From the NCBI GenBank assembly GCA_021816935.1, contig JAKAWR010000006.1:1-64000 (forward strand): a stretch of 64,000 bases of DNA. Reading direction: 5' to 3'. Below, one piece after another: positions 45,184 through 53,805 of this stretch. The translations under genes were made by a program, and so were the position numbers. The notes beneath the pieces are model-generated. The model worked only from the letters and a program-made list of their open reading frames with translations. It was not told where the DNA came from and searched no databases. Source of the stretch: Actinomycetes bacterium. GTDB taxonomy: Bacteria; Actinomycetota; Acidimicrobiia; Acidimicrobiales; JAMCPL01. The stretch's first letter is position 1. Each line of letters starts with the position of its first letter.

Positions 45184-45778
45184 GAGCTTCAGCGGTGGCG
45201 GCCGGGGGCAGGTGTGGGTGAGGCGCGCGGGATCAATGCCGACGTTCATCGCCCGGTTGGGAGCTTTCCTTCGCCTCCCTCGGCTCAACCACCAACCGCT
45301 TCCTGCCCAACCACCAACTCCCGCCTGAACGTAGCGTCGCTCGTATCCATTGCTTAATCGGGGGTGCCCCCTCGGCACGGGCGCTGTCGCGGGATGGAAC
45401 GCGGGCGCTGTCATCACCGGGCGCCAATTCCTGCTATTGTTTATCATCAAGTGGTCCGTCCCGTAATTGGCGTTTCGCTCATGGCGAGCCATGGTTCGCA
45501 TCATGGCAAGGACTAGGACGCAGGCGTACTAGGGAAGTACGACGAGGACAACGACACAGCCAGGAGTGAAGCTGGCCGTCGTGACGGAGCAAGTGGATTG
45601 CGGGACGGACCACCAGGGACGGTTAACGCTCCGGCCGCCATCAAGCCGGGCGTTGGCCCGGTGCCTGCGGGTACGGTGCCGGTGGGGTGAGGGAGGTCCT
45701 GCAGGGAACCTGTAGAGAACGGAATGCGCTCGGCCGGGGCCGGTGCGCTTGTTGCAGTAGGGCGAAACCTTTACGTTG
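45184..45778. other. Intergenic region with inverted-repeat element copy 2
   Basis: No gene recognised; element 45451-45613 lies in its second half. The remainder (45184-45450) has no open frame with family features. Confidence 0.5.
45451..45613. repeat. Inverted-repeat-bounded structured element, copy 2
   Basis: It is bounded by a perfect 13-bp inverted repeat (GTGGTCCGTCCCG at 45451-45463, complement at 45601-45613). Internal hairpins are CGTAC/GTACG (45525-45529 with 45537-45541) and GCCAG/CTGGC (45559-45563 with 45572-45576), in the same order as copy 1. The core ACGAGGACAACGACACAGCC resembles copy 1. Copy 1 differs at several arm positions, yet both arms change together. Confidence 0.65.
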
Positions 45779-46723
45779 GTGAACTCGAAAGGGAACGGAA
45801 GGCCCATCGGGCCGGGAGCGGCGGTAGCTGCTATTGGCTTCGTGGCTCTCGTTGCCGAAGGGTGCACGCTTCCGGCTTTCGGCGGCTACAAGGGCGCGAC
45901 GACGCAGGCTCACTCCACTCACCTGCTCTACAGCTGGATGGTGATTGCCGCCCTGGCAGTGGGCGCTATTGTGGTGATGCTTCTTCTGTGGGTGCTGATC
46001 CGCTACCGGTCTACGGGCCCGCGCGCGGTCGTGGGGGCCGGTGGGTCCCGGCGCGTGGCAGGTGGAGAACGTGGGGCTCAGCTTGACGCTGGCTTGCCAG
46101 GAGGAGGCGAAGGGTCCGGCGGCGAAGAGCGTATCGACGAAGAGCGCCGGATGCCCCGCCAGACTCAGTACCACCTGCCTCTCGAGGTTGTCTATACGGT
46201 GATCCCCGTGATCATTGTCCTCGTGGTTTTCTTCTTCACGGTCGGTACCGAGAACAAGGTCGATGCCGTTGTGGCCCATCCCTACACCACGATCAACGTA
46301 ACCGCCTTCCAGTGGGGATGGAACTTCGATTACCCGAAACTCGGGATAGCCGTTCACGGCGTTACCCTCCAGAACCCGGAGATGGTGGTTCCGGTGGGCG
46401 AGCCTGTCCAGATCGACCTCCGCTCGCAAGACGTGGTGCATGGTTTCTACGTCAGGCAGTTCAACTTCAGCCGCTATGCGCAGCCCGGCGTTCTCAACGA
46501 GTTCGACCTGACCGTCAGCCGCGCGGGCACGTACCAGGGTCAGTGCACGCAGTTCTGTGGCCTTTACCATGCGCAGATGCTGTTCAGGGTGAAGGCGGTT
46601 CCCGTATCCGGCTTCGGGGCATGGGTGCATGCCGAGCAGTCCCGCGGCACCACGAGCGTGGGCGCGCAGCCGTCGCCCCGGGTGAGAATCCGCAGCGACG
46701 TCTCGACCGGAGGAACCGGGTGA
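45779..46723 (+). CDS. ctaC: Cytochrome c oxidase subunit II
   Basis: The CuA-bearing subunit of the aa3-type oxidase. A lipoprotein-like signal (GFVALVAEGC) precedes two membrane segments (WMVIAALAVGAIVVMLLLWVL and VVYTVIPVIIVLVVFFFTV), then the cupredoxin domain with the aromatic run FQWGWNFDYP. CuA ligands: His 221, Cys 256, Cys 260, His 264, Met 267 in CTQFCGLYHAQM. The residue usually Glu in C-x-E-x-C is Gln 258. Some 40 extra Gly/Arg-rich residues (about 83-125) lie between the membrane helices. GTG 45779 chosen over TTG 45776. Confidence 0.92.
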   Translation: MNSKGNGRPIGPGAAVAAIGFVALVAEGCTLPAFGGYKGATTQAHSTHLLYSWMVIAALAVGAIVVMLLLWVLIRYRSTGPRAVVGAGGSRRVAGGERGAQLDAGLPGGGEGSGGEERIDEERRMPRQTQYHLPLEVVYTVIPVIIVLVVFFFTVGTENKVDAVVAHPYTTINVTAFQWGWNFDYPKLGIAVHGVTLQNPEMVVPVGEPVQIDLRSQDVVHGFYVRQFNFSRYAQPGVLNEFDLTVSRAGTYQGQCTQFCGLYHAQMLFRVKAVPVSGFGAWVHAEQSRGTTSVGAQPSPRVRIRSDVSTGGTG

Positions 46724-46816
46724 TGGCGGCGTGCCCGAGGGAGTGCCTGCGACCGCGCCGGAGAGCATGCGGGTGGTGCAAGTGAGAGGCGGCGAGGAGA
46801 ACGTAGGCAGGGCATC

Positions 46817-49084
46817 GTGACGATTCTGGCTGAGCTACCTGCGGCAGTTGCGCATCCGCCGCAGGAGCATCACGCACCGGAGCCGAGCGGGATAGTCAAG
46901 TGGCTCACCAGCACCGACCACAAGGTGATCGGGAAGTCCTACATGTTCACCTCTCTTGTGTACCTGATAATCGCCGGGTTCATGGCGCTCTTGATCCGCC
47001 AGCAGCTCATCAGCCCCCACGGCACCCTGCTCACGTTCCAGCAGTACAACGAGCTGTTCACCATGCACGGCAGTCTGATGATCTACCTTTTCGTGGGCCC
47101 GTTCGCCTTCGGCGGGCTTGCCAATCTCGTCGTGCCGATCCAGATCGGAGCGCCGGACATGGCCTTCCCGCGTCTGAACGCCCTCTCTTACTGGCTGTAC
47201 CTGGGCGGGTCGATCACCATGCTCCTGGGATTCTTCGTTGCGGGAGGGGCAGCCGACTTCGGATGGGTCGGGTACGCTCCGCTGTCGAGCGCCGTCAACT
47301 CGCCCGGCCTGGGTGCCGACGTGTGGATCGCAGCGCTCATCCTTACCGGCTTCTCGGCGATTTTCACCGGGGTGAACCTCGTGACCACGATCTTCTACCT
47401 CAGGGCACCCGGGATGACGATGTTTCGCATGCCGATATTCGTCTGGAACATGCTGGTAACGGCGATCCTCATCCTCATAGCCTTTCCCGTGCTGACCAGC
47501 GCGCTCGTGATGCTGTGGGCAGATCGCCACTTCGGCATGCACATCTTCTCCGTTGCGGGAGGCGGGGTTCCGGTCCTCTGGCAGAACCTGTTCTGGTTCT
47601 GGGGCCATCCGGAGGTGTACATCCTCGCCCTGCCGTTCTTTGGTGTAGTGAGCGAGATCATACCGGTCTTCTCGGGCAAGCCCCTCTTCGGCTACAAGGG
47701 GATGATCTTCGCCACCCTGACCATAGCGGCGCTGTCCACCGGCGTGTGGGGGCATCACATGTTCACAACCGGGGTGGTGCTGCTCCCGTTCTTTTCCCTA
47801 CTCTCGCTGCTTATCGCCGTACCCACGGGCATCAAGTTCTTCAACTGGATCGGGACCATGTGGCGGGGCAGATTGCGCCTTCAGACTCCCATGCTGATGT
47901 CCCTCGGGTTCCTTTTTACATTCCTGTTCGGGGGTCTGACTGGCATGTTCCTTGCGTCGCCGCCTCTCGACTTCTCCATGCATGACACCTACTTCGTCGT
48001 CGCACATTTCCACAGCGTGGTCTACGCCCTGGTGATGGCGGGCATCGGGGGGATCTACTACTGGTGGCCCAAGTTCTTCGGCTGGTTCCTCGACGACAAG
48101 CTGGGCAAGGTGCAGTTCTGGTTGCTCTTCATCGGTGCGAATGCCACCGTTTTCCCGCTTTACTGGGTCGGCCTGCTGGGAATGCCGAGGCGGGTCGCCG
48201 TCTACCAGACCGGCATGGGCTGGCACGCGCTCAACGTCGCCGCCACCATAGGGTCGGATGTCATGGGTCTCTCGTTCGTGGTCTTCCTGGTGAACCTGTA
48301 CGTCTCGTGGATGAAGCGGGTGCCGGCTCCCGCCAATCCGTGGGACGGCCATACTCTCGAATGGTTCACCTCCTCACCCCCCCCGCCCCACAACTTCCAT
48401 CGCATCCCCCCGATCCGTTCCGAGCGCCCCGTGTGGGACTTCAATCACCCCGATGCGTTGGCTCTGCCGGCGCACGGGACGGCAACGGAATGGCGGTTTT
48501 CTGGTGAGGCGGAAGTGAGGGAGACCGGCTCGTTCGGGCATGGCTCCGGCGGTCCGCCGGGTCGTGCGCCTGCGTACTCGCCCGGGACGCTCGCACACTC
48601 ACCCGGCCCGGGAGCAGGAGAGGGTGGCGGAGCGTCGGGAAACGCCGTCGCCGGGCCCCGGCCGCCCGAAGGCAAGGATACCGGGGGCATGAGGGTGGAG
48701 GCCAGGCTGCTCATCGCCATCGGTGTGTTCATGGCGGTCGTTGCCGTGGGCTACTGGTTCTGGTCCGGCGAGCCTTCGGGCACTGCCATGCTCGTGGGCG
48801 CAGTGCTGCTGGGGCTGATGCCCGGTGGCTATTACTACTGGTGGTCCCGGCGGATGCGGCCCCGCCCGGAGGACCGAAGCGATGCGCGCCCTGAGGAAGG
48901 CGCTGGCGTGGTGGGTACCTTCCCGCACGGCTCCATCTGGCCGTTCGTCTTCGGTGCGGGAGCGTTCTTCGTTGGCCTTGGCCTGGCGTTCGGTTGGTGG
49001 TTCCTGCCACCTGGCCTGGGGCTCATCTTTGTAGCTGCTACCGGGGCAACCCTTCAGGGGCGCCACGGCGCCACCGCTTCCTGA
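46817..49084 (+). CDS. ctaD: Cytochrome c oxidase subunit I fused to subunit IV (CtaD-CtaF)
   Basis: 755 residues. Residues 1-545 are subunit I with twelve membrane helices and all heme/copper ligands: FTMHGSLMIY, WFWGHPEVYILALPFFG (CuB His and the His-Tyr crosslink), WGHHMFTTG (CuB pair) and VVAHFHSVVY (heme a3 and a). A Gly/Pro/Ser-rich linker (about 545-620) follows. Residues 625-755 are a complete actinobacterial subunit IV (CtaF): two membrane segments with LMPGGYYYWWSRR, then FPHGSIWPFVFGAGAFFVGLGLAFGWW. CtaF is normally a separate gene. An internal ATG at 48689 could restart translation. No subunit III gene is nearby. Confidence 0.93.
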   Translation: MTILAELPAAVAHPPQEHHAPEPSGIVKWLTSTDHKVIGKSYMFTSLVYLIIAGFMALLIRQQLISPHGTLLTFQQYNELFTMHGSLMIYLFVGPFAFGGLANLVVPIQIGAPDMAFPRLNALSYWLYLGGSITMLLGFFVAGGAADFGWVGYAPLSSAVNSPGLGADVWIAALILTGFSAIFTGVNLVTTIFYLRAPGMTMFRMPIFVWNMLVTAILILIAFPVLTSALVMLWADRHFGMHIFSVAGGGVPVLWQNLFWFWGHPEVYILALPFFGVVSEIIPVFSGKPLFGYKGMIFATLTIAALSTGVWGHHMFTTGVVLLPFFSLLSLLIAVPTGIKFFNWIGTMWRGRLRLQTPMLMSLGFLFTFLFGGLTGMFLASPPLDFSMHDTYFVVAHFHSVVYALVMAGIGGIYYWWPKFFGWFLDDKLGKVQFWLLFIGANATVFPLYWVGLLGMPRRVAVYQTGMGWHALNVAATIGSDVMGLSFVVFLVNLYVSWMKRVPAPANPWDGHTLEWFTSSPPPPHNFHRIPPIRSERPVWDFNHPDALALPAHGTATEWRFSGEAEVRETGSFGHGSGGPPGRAPAYSPGTLAHSPGPGAGEGGGASGNAVAGPRPPEGKDTGGMRVEARLLIAIGVFMAVVAVGYWFWSGEPSGTAMLVGAVLLGLMPGGYYYWWSRRMRPRPEDRSDARPEEGAGVVGTFPHGSIWPFVFGAGAFFVGLGLAFGWWFLPPGLGLIFVAATGATLQGRHGATAS

Positions 49085-49216
49085 CCGGGAGCCGCTCCGC
49101 TGCTCTGATCGGGACGGCGATGCTTCACATTTTCCTAACAGCGTTATAACCCCATCCTCACCTGGGGGGTGTTAGATGGTAGTGAAGACCGCTGAGAGTA
49201 AGTTAGGAGGTCGGCC

Positions 49217-50071
49217 ATGAAAGAGAATCGCCTGCTGGGAGTTTTCCGGAACATGGGCAGCAAGGGGATGGTTGCGGTGCTCGTGTCGGCACTGTCAATC
49301 GGGGCCGTTGCCGGAGGAGCGTACGCGCTGACGTCGGGATCCGGCTCTTCGTCGGGACCAGCTGCCAACTCGAAGGCGTCGCTCGGTACCGCCACCACTT
49401 CGCCGGGCGGCTCTACTGTCCCGACACAGGCGCCCGCCCAAGGTCCTTCAGCAAGAGCGCGAGGGCTCGGCAAGGGGCTGCGCAGGCGTTGCGGGAACGC
49501 TGCTAGGGCCGGATCGGCCGGATCGAGCGGCCCGGCCGGCTCCGGGGCCTCCGGCAACCCAGGAAACCCAGGAAACTCGGGAAACTCGGGAAGCTCGGGG
49601 GGCTCGGGGGGCTCGGGGGGCAGCGGGAGCTCGTCGCCGGGCGCGGCCTGCAAGAAGGCTGCGCTCCGCCTGCGCAAGGCGATCATGAGCCGCATAGCGA
49701 AGCTACTCCGGAGCGCAGTGAGCGCTCAGATCACCATGCACACAAAGAACGGCGACAAGGTCATCGACCTCGACCGGGGCAAGATCGCGAGCCTGTCGGC
49801 CGGCTCGATCACGTTGCAGAGAGCAGACGGCGTGACGGTGACGGCGTCCATTTCGCAGAGCACGCGCGAGCCCGGGCGCCAGAACCTGAGCGTCGGCTCT
49901 CAGGTGATCCTTGTGGAAGTGTCCGGCCAGGCCAAATGGATCGTGCCATTGGGGCAGCTCGAAAAGCGCACCAGGCCGACGGCATCTGGTGCCGGTGGAT
50001 CGAAGGGATCATCTCAACTCTCCGCCGGTGCCGTAGCGGCCGGTGGCGGCCTGCTCGAGACCGTCGCTTAG
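49217..50071 (+). CDS. Secreted protein with one copy of the unnamed domain
   Basis: 284 residues. An N-terminal membrane segment/signal (GMVAVLVSALSIGAVAGGAYAL) is followed by a Gly/Ser/Asn-rich low-complexity region (residues about 40-140, with GNPGNPGNSGNSG). One domain follows: RIAKLLRSAVSAQITMHTKNGDK, DLDRGKIASLSAGSITLQRADG, LSVGSQVILVEVSGQAKWIVPL. This domain matches both units of the protein at 29724. Function unknown. AGGAGG precedes the ATG, and a CTAACA/TGTTAG-bounded hairpin at 49135-49174 lies upstream. Confidence 0.72.
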   Translation: MKENRLLGVFRNMGSKGMVAVLVSALSIGAVAGGAYALTSGSGSSSGPAANSKASLGTATTSPGGSTVPTQAPAQGPSARARGLGKGLRRRCGNAARAGSAGSSGPAGSGASGNPGNPGNSGNSGSSGGSGGSGGSGSSSPGAACKKAALRLRKAIMSRIAKLLRSAVSAQITMHTKNGDKVIDLDRGKIASLSAGSITLQRADGVTVTASISQSTREPGRQNLSVGSQVILVEVSGQAKWIVPLGQLEKRTRPTASGAGGSKGSSQLSAGAVAAGGGLLETVA

Positions 50072-50105
50072 GCTCCGAGACTCGGCACACGGCGTGCGGG
50101 CGAGA

Positions 50106-50555
50106 TCAGCGCCGCCCGGCAAAGAAGGTCGACAGGAGCCGTGAGGCCTCGTCTTCCATGAGTCCCGAAAGGACCGGGATCTCGTGGTTCAGGCGGGGGT
50201 CGACGCAGACGTTGTAGAGGGTTCCGCAGGCTCCTGCCTTGGGATCAGGCGCAGCGTAGACCAGGCGCGATACACGCGCCGCCAGCAGTGCTCCGGCGCA
50301 CATGAGGCAGGGTTCCAGCGTGACGTAGAACTCCAGCCCGTCCAGGCGCCACGAGCCTCTTGCGGCGGCGGCCTGCCGGAGCACGAGCATCTCCGCGTGG
50401 GCAGTCGGATCGTGTGACGACTCTCTGAGATTGTGGCCCGTTGCCACCACCTCGCCGCCCGCGACCCCAACCGCTCCGACCGGTACCTCGCCCTCGCCTG
50501 CAGCCTTGCGGGCCTCCTCCAGCGCAAGGAGCATTGCCTCGTCGGCTGTGATCAT
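50106..50555 (-). CDS. tadA: tRNA-specific adenosine deaminase TadA
   Basis: TadA makes inosine at the wobble position of tRNA-Arg(ACG). The zinc site is HAE at residues 53-55 (DPTAHAEMLVLRQAA) and PCLMC (Cys 83, Cys 86). VPVGAVGV and the RLVYAAPDPKAGACGTLYNV segment are as in bacterial TadA rather than cytosine deaminases. 149 residues from the ATG at 50555, which has AAGGAGG close upstream. An alternative ATG at 50576 overlaps the encoded CCA end of the tRNA gene. Same strand as that tRNA. Confidence 0.9.
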   Translation of the reverse strand: MITADEAMLLALEEARKAAGEGEVPVGAVGVAGGEVVATGHNLRESSHDPTAHAEMLVLRQAAAARGSWRLDGLEFYVTLEPCLMCAGALLAARVSRLVYAAPDPKAGACGTLYNVCVDPRLNHEIPVLSGLMEDEASRLLSTFFAGRR

Positions 50556-50575
50556 GGCCTCCTTGCTCTGGTTCA

Positions 50576-50663
50576 TGGCGGAGGAGGTGGGATTCGAACC
50601 CACGGTGGGTTGCCCCACACACGCTCTCCAGGCGTGCCAATTCGTCCGCTCTTGCACTCCTCC
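50576..50663 (-). tRNA. tRNA-Ser (anticodon GGA), CCA encoded
   Basis: Acceptor GGAGGAG/CTCCTCC, anticodon stem CACGC/GCGTG with loop CTGGAGA (anticodon GGA), long variable arm TGTGGGGCAACCCACC as expected for Ser, T arm GTGGG-TTCGAAT-CCCAC, discriminator G and genomic CCA. The final A is also the A of an ATG in frame with tadA. Confidence 0.95.
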
Positions 50664-50816
50664 GGGACTCCCTGCCTATGCGGCGCCCCGGCGACACCGG
50701 GAGGGCCACAAGGATTGAAGGCCCGCCCTGCGGCGCACGGGCCGATCGGCTACGGAGCAGTATCAGGGTACCAGATAGGCTATCGTGGCATGGTCGGTGT
50801 CAGGCCCCCGGGCTTC

Positions 50817-50925
50817 CCGGGCGGCTGGGTCCTGCGCGACGGACACCCGTGAACCGAGTCAGGGCCGGAAGGCAGCAGCTCTCAGCGGGAGCGTTCGGGT
50901 GCCGCAGTCAACCTGGCCGCCCAGG
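50817..50925 (+). ncRNA. ffs: Signal recognition particle 4.5S RNA (small type)
   Basis: The universally conserved apical motif is present as GTCAGGGCCGGAAGGCAGCAGC with the GGAA tetraloop. Flanking strands pair: GGGCGGC with GCCGCCC at the base, CTGCG with CGCAG and ACACCCG with CGGGTG higher up. The position just before dnaX matches other actinobacteria. Ends are estimated from the base stem. Confidence 0.88.
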
Positions 50926-50977
50926 GTGTCCGGCGGCGATTTTCCACGGTGATTCAGAGCGGCAAAGGGCGTAGAGG

Positions 50978-53140
50978 TTGACCGAGAACGGAGTAGGCGT
51001 AGACGGTGAGGATTCGCCAGGTGGCGACGAACCTGCCAGCGGCGACGATTCCGTAGGCGGGGGGCCGGCTTCCTCCGAGGTTGGAACCGGTCCAGGCGGA
51101 GCCGAGCCGTACGAGGCTCTGTACAGGCGATTCAGGCCGAGACGCTTCTCCGAGCTCGTGGGCCAGGAGCACGTTGCCCTGGCGCTGAGCCATGCGGTTG
51201 CAGAGGGAAGGGTGGCTCATGCGTACCTTTTCAGCGGCCCCCGCGGCACCGGCAAGACATCCGCGGCGAGGATACTCGCAAAGGCCTTGAACTGCACCGC
51301 CCCTTCAGTGGGAGAGCCGTGCGACTCCTGTGAGTCGTGCGAGGCGGTACGGCGCGGCACCTCGCTCGATGTGGTGGAGCTCGATGCGGCTTCGAACAGC
51401 GGAGTGGACTCGATACGGGATTTGATCTCTACCACGGCTTTTGCAACGCCAGGCAGCTGGAAGGTCTACATCGTGGACGAGATCCACATGCTGTCGACCG
51501 CCGCTTCCAACGCGCTGCTCAAGACCCTCGAGGAACCTCCTTCGCGTGTCGTCTTCGTGCTCGCCACGACGGATCCCCAGAAGGTGCTCCAGACGATCCG
51601 GAGCCGGACCCAGCACTACGAGTTCCGCCTCATCGGGGCCGATACACTTTTCGATCTGCTGGCAGCCGTTGCCGACCGGGCCGAGCTGGCGTTGCCCCAG
51701 GGAGGGTTGGCAGCTGCGCTCAAGAAGGGCAAGGGGTCCGCTCGCGACGCCCTGTCGGCGCTGGAGCAGATAGCAGTGCTCGGCCGGGTGGAGGACGGTG
51801 CGGATCATGCACGGAGTGCTGTCGAGGCGCTCGCGGGCAGGGATAGCCGTCAGGTGCTCGTGACGGTTGCCCGCGCGGCGGAAGCCGGGATTGACCCGGC
51901 AAGGCTTGCGGTGGAGATGATCGACCTCCTAAGGGAAGGGTTCCTGTCGGCTGTAGCCCCAGGCCTTGCCGGGGAGGATCAGGAGGGCAGGGACACGGCA
52001 GGCGAGCTGGTGCAGCGTTTCGGGCTCGCGCGCCTGGTGCGGGCCATAGAGGTACTCGGCCGGACGCTGGTCGATATCAGGGACTCGCTCGATGCCAGGT
52101 CGCTTGTCGAGGCCGCGCTGCTCAGGCTGGCAAGCCCTGCTGCCGACGATTCGTACGGGGCGCTCCTGGAGCGGGTCGAGCGGTTGGAACAGGAGGTTGC
52201 CGCCAGGTCGGCGGGTGCCGGCGAGGCCGGTAGCACGCGGGCGGGTTGTCCAGAGGGCGCTGTCTTCGAGCGGCCGGGTCGAGTAGAAGCCGGCCCCACT
52301 CCGGCAAGTCGCGTGGAGGCGGAGCGAACGCCAGCGGGTCGCGCGGAGGTGGAGGCATCAAGGAAGGCGGGGGGCGGCCCCACCCCGCGTCCGGCTCTCG
52401 GGGCGTATATGCGGCGGGGCGTTCCGGGGCACGGCGGGGACGCAGGCAAGGCCAGTGGAGGCGCTGGTACCTCTCGTGCAGGTGGGGGTACGGCTCCTGG
52501 AGGCGCGGGTACGGTCCCGGGTGGCGACAGTGCAGCTCCGACCGGTGTGGTCACGGCCCCGGGCGGCGATTCCGCCCACGCGGCTGATGCTCCGGGCGCC
52601 CTGGATAGGGACGACCTGGTAATGGCTTGGGGAGACGTGTTGAAGGATCGGGTCTCCAGCAAGGCCAGGTCGCGGTTCGGGTCTGGCCGCTGGGTGTCGG
52701 CGGAACCGGCGGAAGTAGCCGCGCCGGACGGAGGGGCACCCGAGGCAGGGGTGGCGGTGGCGAATAAAGGAGTCAGGGCTGTGTTCGCAGTCCCGAACGA
52801 GCCGTACCTTAGCGCTTGTGGAGAAGTTCGGGAAGAGGTCGAGCAGGAGCTCTCGTTCCACTTCGGCGTTCCGGTGGTCGTGCAGCTCGTGACCGAGGAA
52901 TCAGAGGGGCCGGGTCCGCCCGGGCGAGTCGAGCCGCCCGGGAGAGCCGGGTCCGTGCCAACGGCTGAGGCGTTCGCAGCGGCCGGTCCGTCCGGGGGAG
53001 TCGAGCCGCCCGGGCGAGATAGCAGCCCATCCGGAGCGGCGGGCTCGTCCGGAGGGAATGGCGAGGTAGCTCCTACGCAGGTGACGGTGTCGCCGGCAGT
53101 GCTGATCCGCCAGGCTTTTCCCGGGGCCGAGGAGATCTAG
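50978..53140 (+). CDS. dnaX: DNA polymerase III subunit gamma/tau
   Basis: The clamp-loader ATPase. The N-terminal domain starts at YRRFRPRRFSELVGQEHVALAL, with Walker A GPRGTGKT (from residue 87), the zinc module CDSCESC, VDEIHMLSTAASNALLKTLEEPP and the sensor FVLATTDPQKV. At 720 residues it has a long Gly/Pro/Glu-rich tau tail (after about residue 400) containing many repeats of short G-P-P-G-R units and a small folded stretch near EEVEQELSFHFGVPVVVQLV. Start TTG 50978 lies 53 bases after the SRP RNA. Confidence 0.95.
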   Translation: MTENGVGVDGEDSPGGDEPASGDDSVGGGPASSEVGTGPGGAEPYEALYRRFRPRRFSELVGQEHVALALSHAVAEGRVAHAYLFSGPRGTGKTSAARILAKALNCTAPSVGEPCDSCESCEAVRRGTSLDVVELDAASNSGVDSIRDLISTTAFATPGSWKVYIVDEIHMLSTAASNALLKTLEEPPSRVVFVLATTDPQKVLQTIRSRTQHYEFRLIGADTLFDLLAAVADRAELALPQGGLAAALKKGKGSARDALSALEQIAVLGRVEDGADHARSAVEALAGRDSRQVLVTVARAAEAGIDPARLAVEMIDLLREGFLSAVAPGLAGEDQEGRDTAGELVQRFGLARLVRAIEVLGRTLVDIRDSLDARSLVEAALLRLASPAADDSYGALLERVERLEQEVAARSAGAGEAGSTRAGCPEGAVFERPGRVEAGPTPASRVEAERTPAGRAEVEASRKAGGGPTPRPALGAYMRRGVPGHGGDAGKASGGAGTSRAGGGTAPGGAGTVPGGDSAAPTGVVTAPGGDSAHAADAPGALDRDDLVMAWGDVLKDRVSSKARSRFGSGRWVSAEPAEVAAPDGGAPEAGVAVANKGVRAVFAVPNEPYLSACGEVREEVEQELSFHFGVPVVVQLVTEESEGPGPPGRVEPPGRAGSVPTAEAFAAAGPSGGVEPPGRDSSPSGAAGSSGGNGEVAPTQVTVSPAVLIRQAFPGAEEI

Positions 53141-53175
53141 TGGGCCGTTCCCTGATAGCGGCAGGAAGGCACTGA

Positions 53176-53775
53176 GTGCTCCCCGGCCATCTTCAGTCGC
53201 TCGTGGACGAACTCGGCGCGCTCCCGGGGATCGGGCCTAAGTCCGCCCAGCGGATAGCGTTCCATCTTCTGCAGGCACCTCCCGACCAGCTTCGTAGGCT
53301 GTCCGATGCCGTGGCGTCGCTGCAGGAGGGAACTAGGCTGTGTAGCAGGTGCTTCAATATATCGGACAGCGAGTTGTGTGCCGCCTGCTCGGATCCGGCG
53401 AGGGACGCCAGCGCCGTGTGCGTCGTGGAGGATCCGAAGGACGTGATAGCGATCGAGAGGAGTGGCAGTTTTAGGGGCCGGTACCACGTGCTGCATGGGG
53501 CGCTGAACCTCATCGACGGCGTCGGGCCCGACAGGCTGAAGATGGCCGAGCTACTCTCGAGGCTGGAGCCCGAGGGCATCACCGAGGTGATCCTTTGCAC
53601 CAATCCCACTGTTGAGGGAGATGCCACGGCAGCATACCTCGCACGACAGTTGAAGCCTCTCGGAGTCAGGGTCACGAGGATAGCGAGCGGGCTTCCGGTT
53701 GGAGGCGACATCGAGTACGCTGACGAGGTTACGCTTGGGCGCGCCCTGGCGGGCCGTCACGAGATGGACGGCTGA
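53176..53775 (+). CDS. recR: Recombination mediator RecR
   Basis: 199 residues. HhH DELGALPGIGPKSAQRIAFHLL, zinc finger CSRCFNISDSELCAAC, TOPRIM domain (VCVVEDPKDVIAIER, TEVILCTNPTVEGDATAAYLA), Walker-like VTRIASGLPVGGDIEYADEVTL. RecR works with RecF/RecO in loading RecA at gaps. It follows dnaX by 35 bases; the ebfC (ybaB) gene commonly found between them is absent here. GTG start. Confidence 0.95.
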   Translation: MLPGHLQSLVDELGALPGIGPKSAQRIAFHLLQAPPDQLRRLSDAVASLQEGTRLCSRCFNISDSELCAACSDPARDASAVCVVEDPKDVIAIERSGSFRGRYHVLHGALNLIDGVGPDRLKMAELLSRLEPEGITEVILCTNPTVEGDATAAYLARQLKPLGVRVTRIASGLPVGGDIEYADEVTLGRALAGRHEMDG

Positions 53776-53805
53776 GAGCGTACCGACCGAGGGCGGGGGC
53801 GCGGC

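Noticed and set aside
48689..49084. A separate ctaF gene
   Set aside because: The frame is continuous with ctaD and no stop intervenes; kept as a fusion with a note on the internal ATG.
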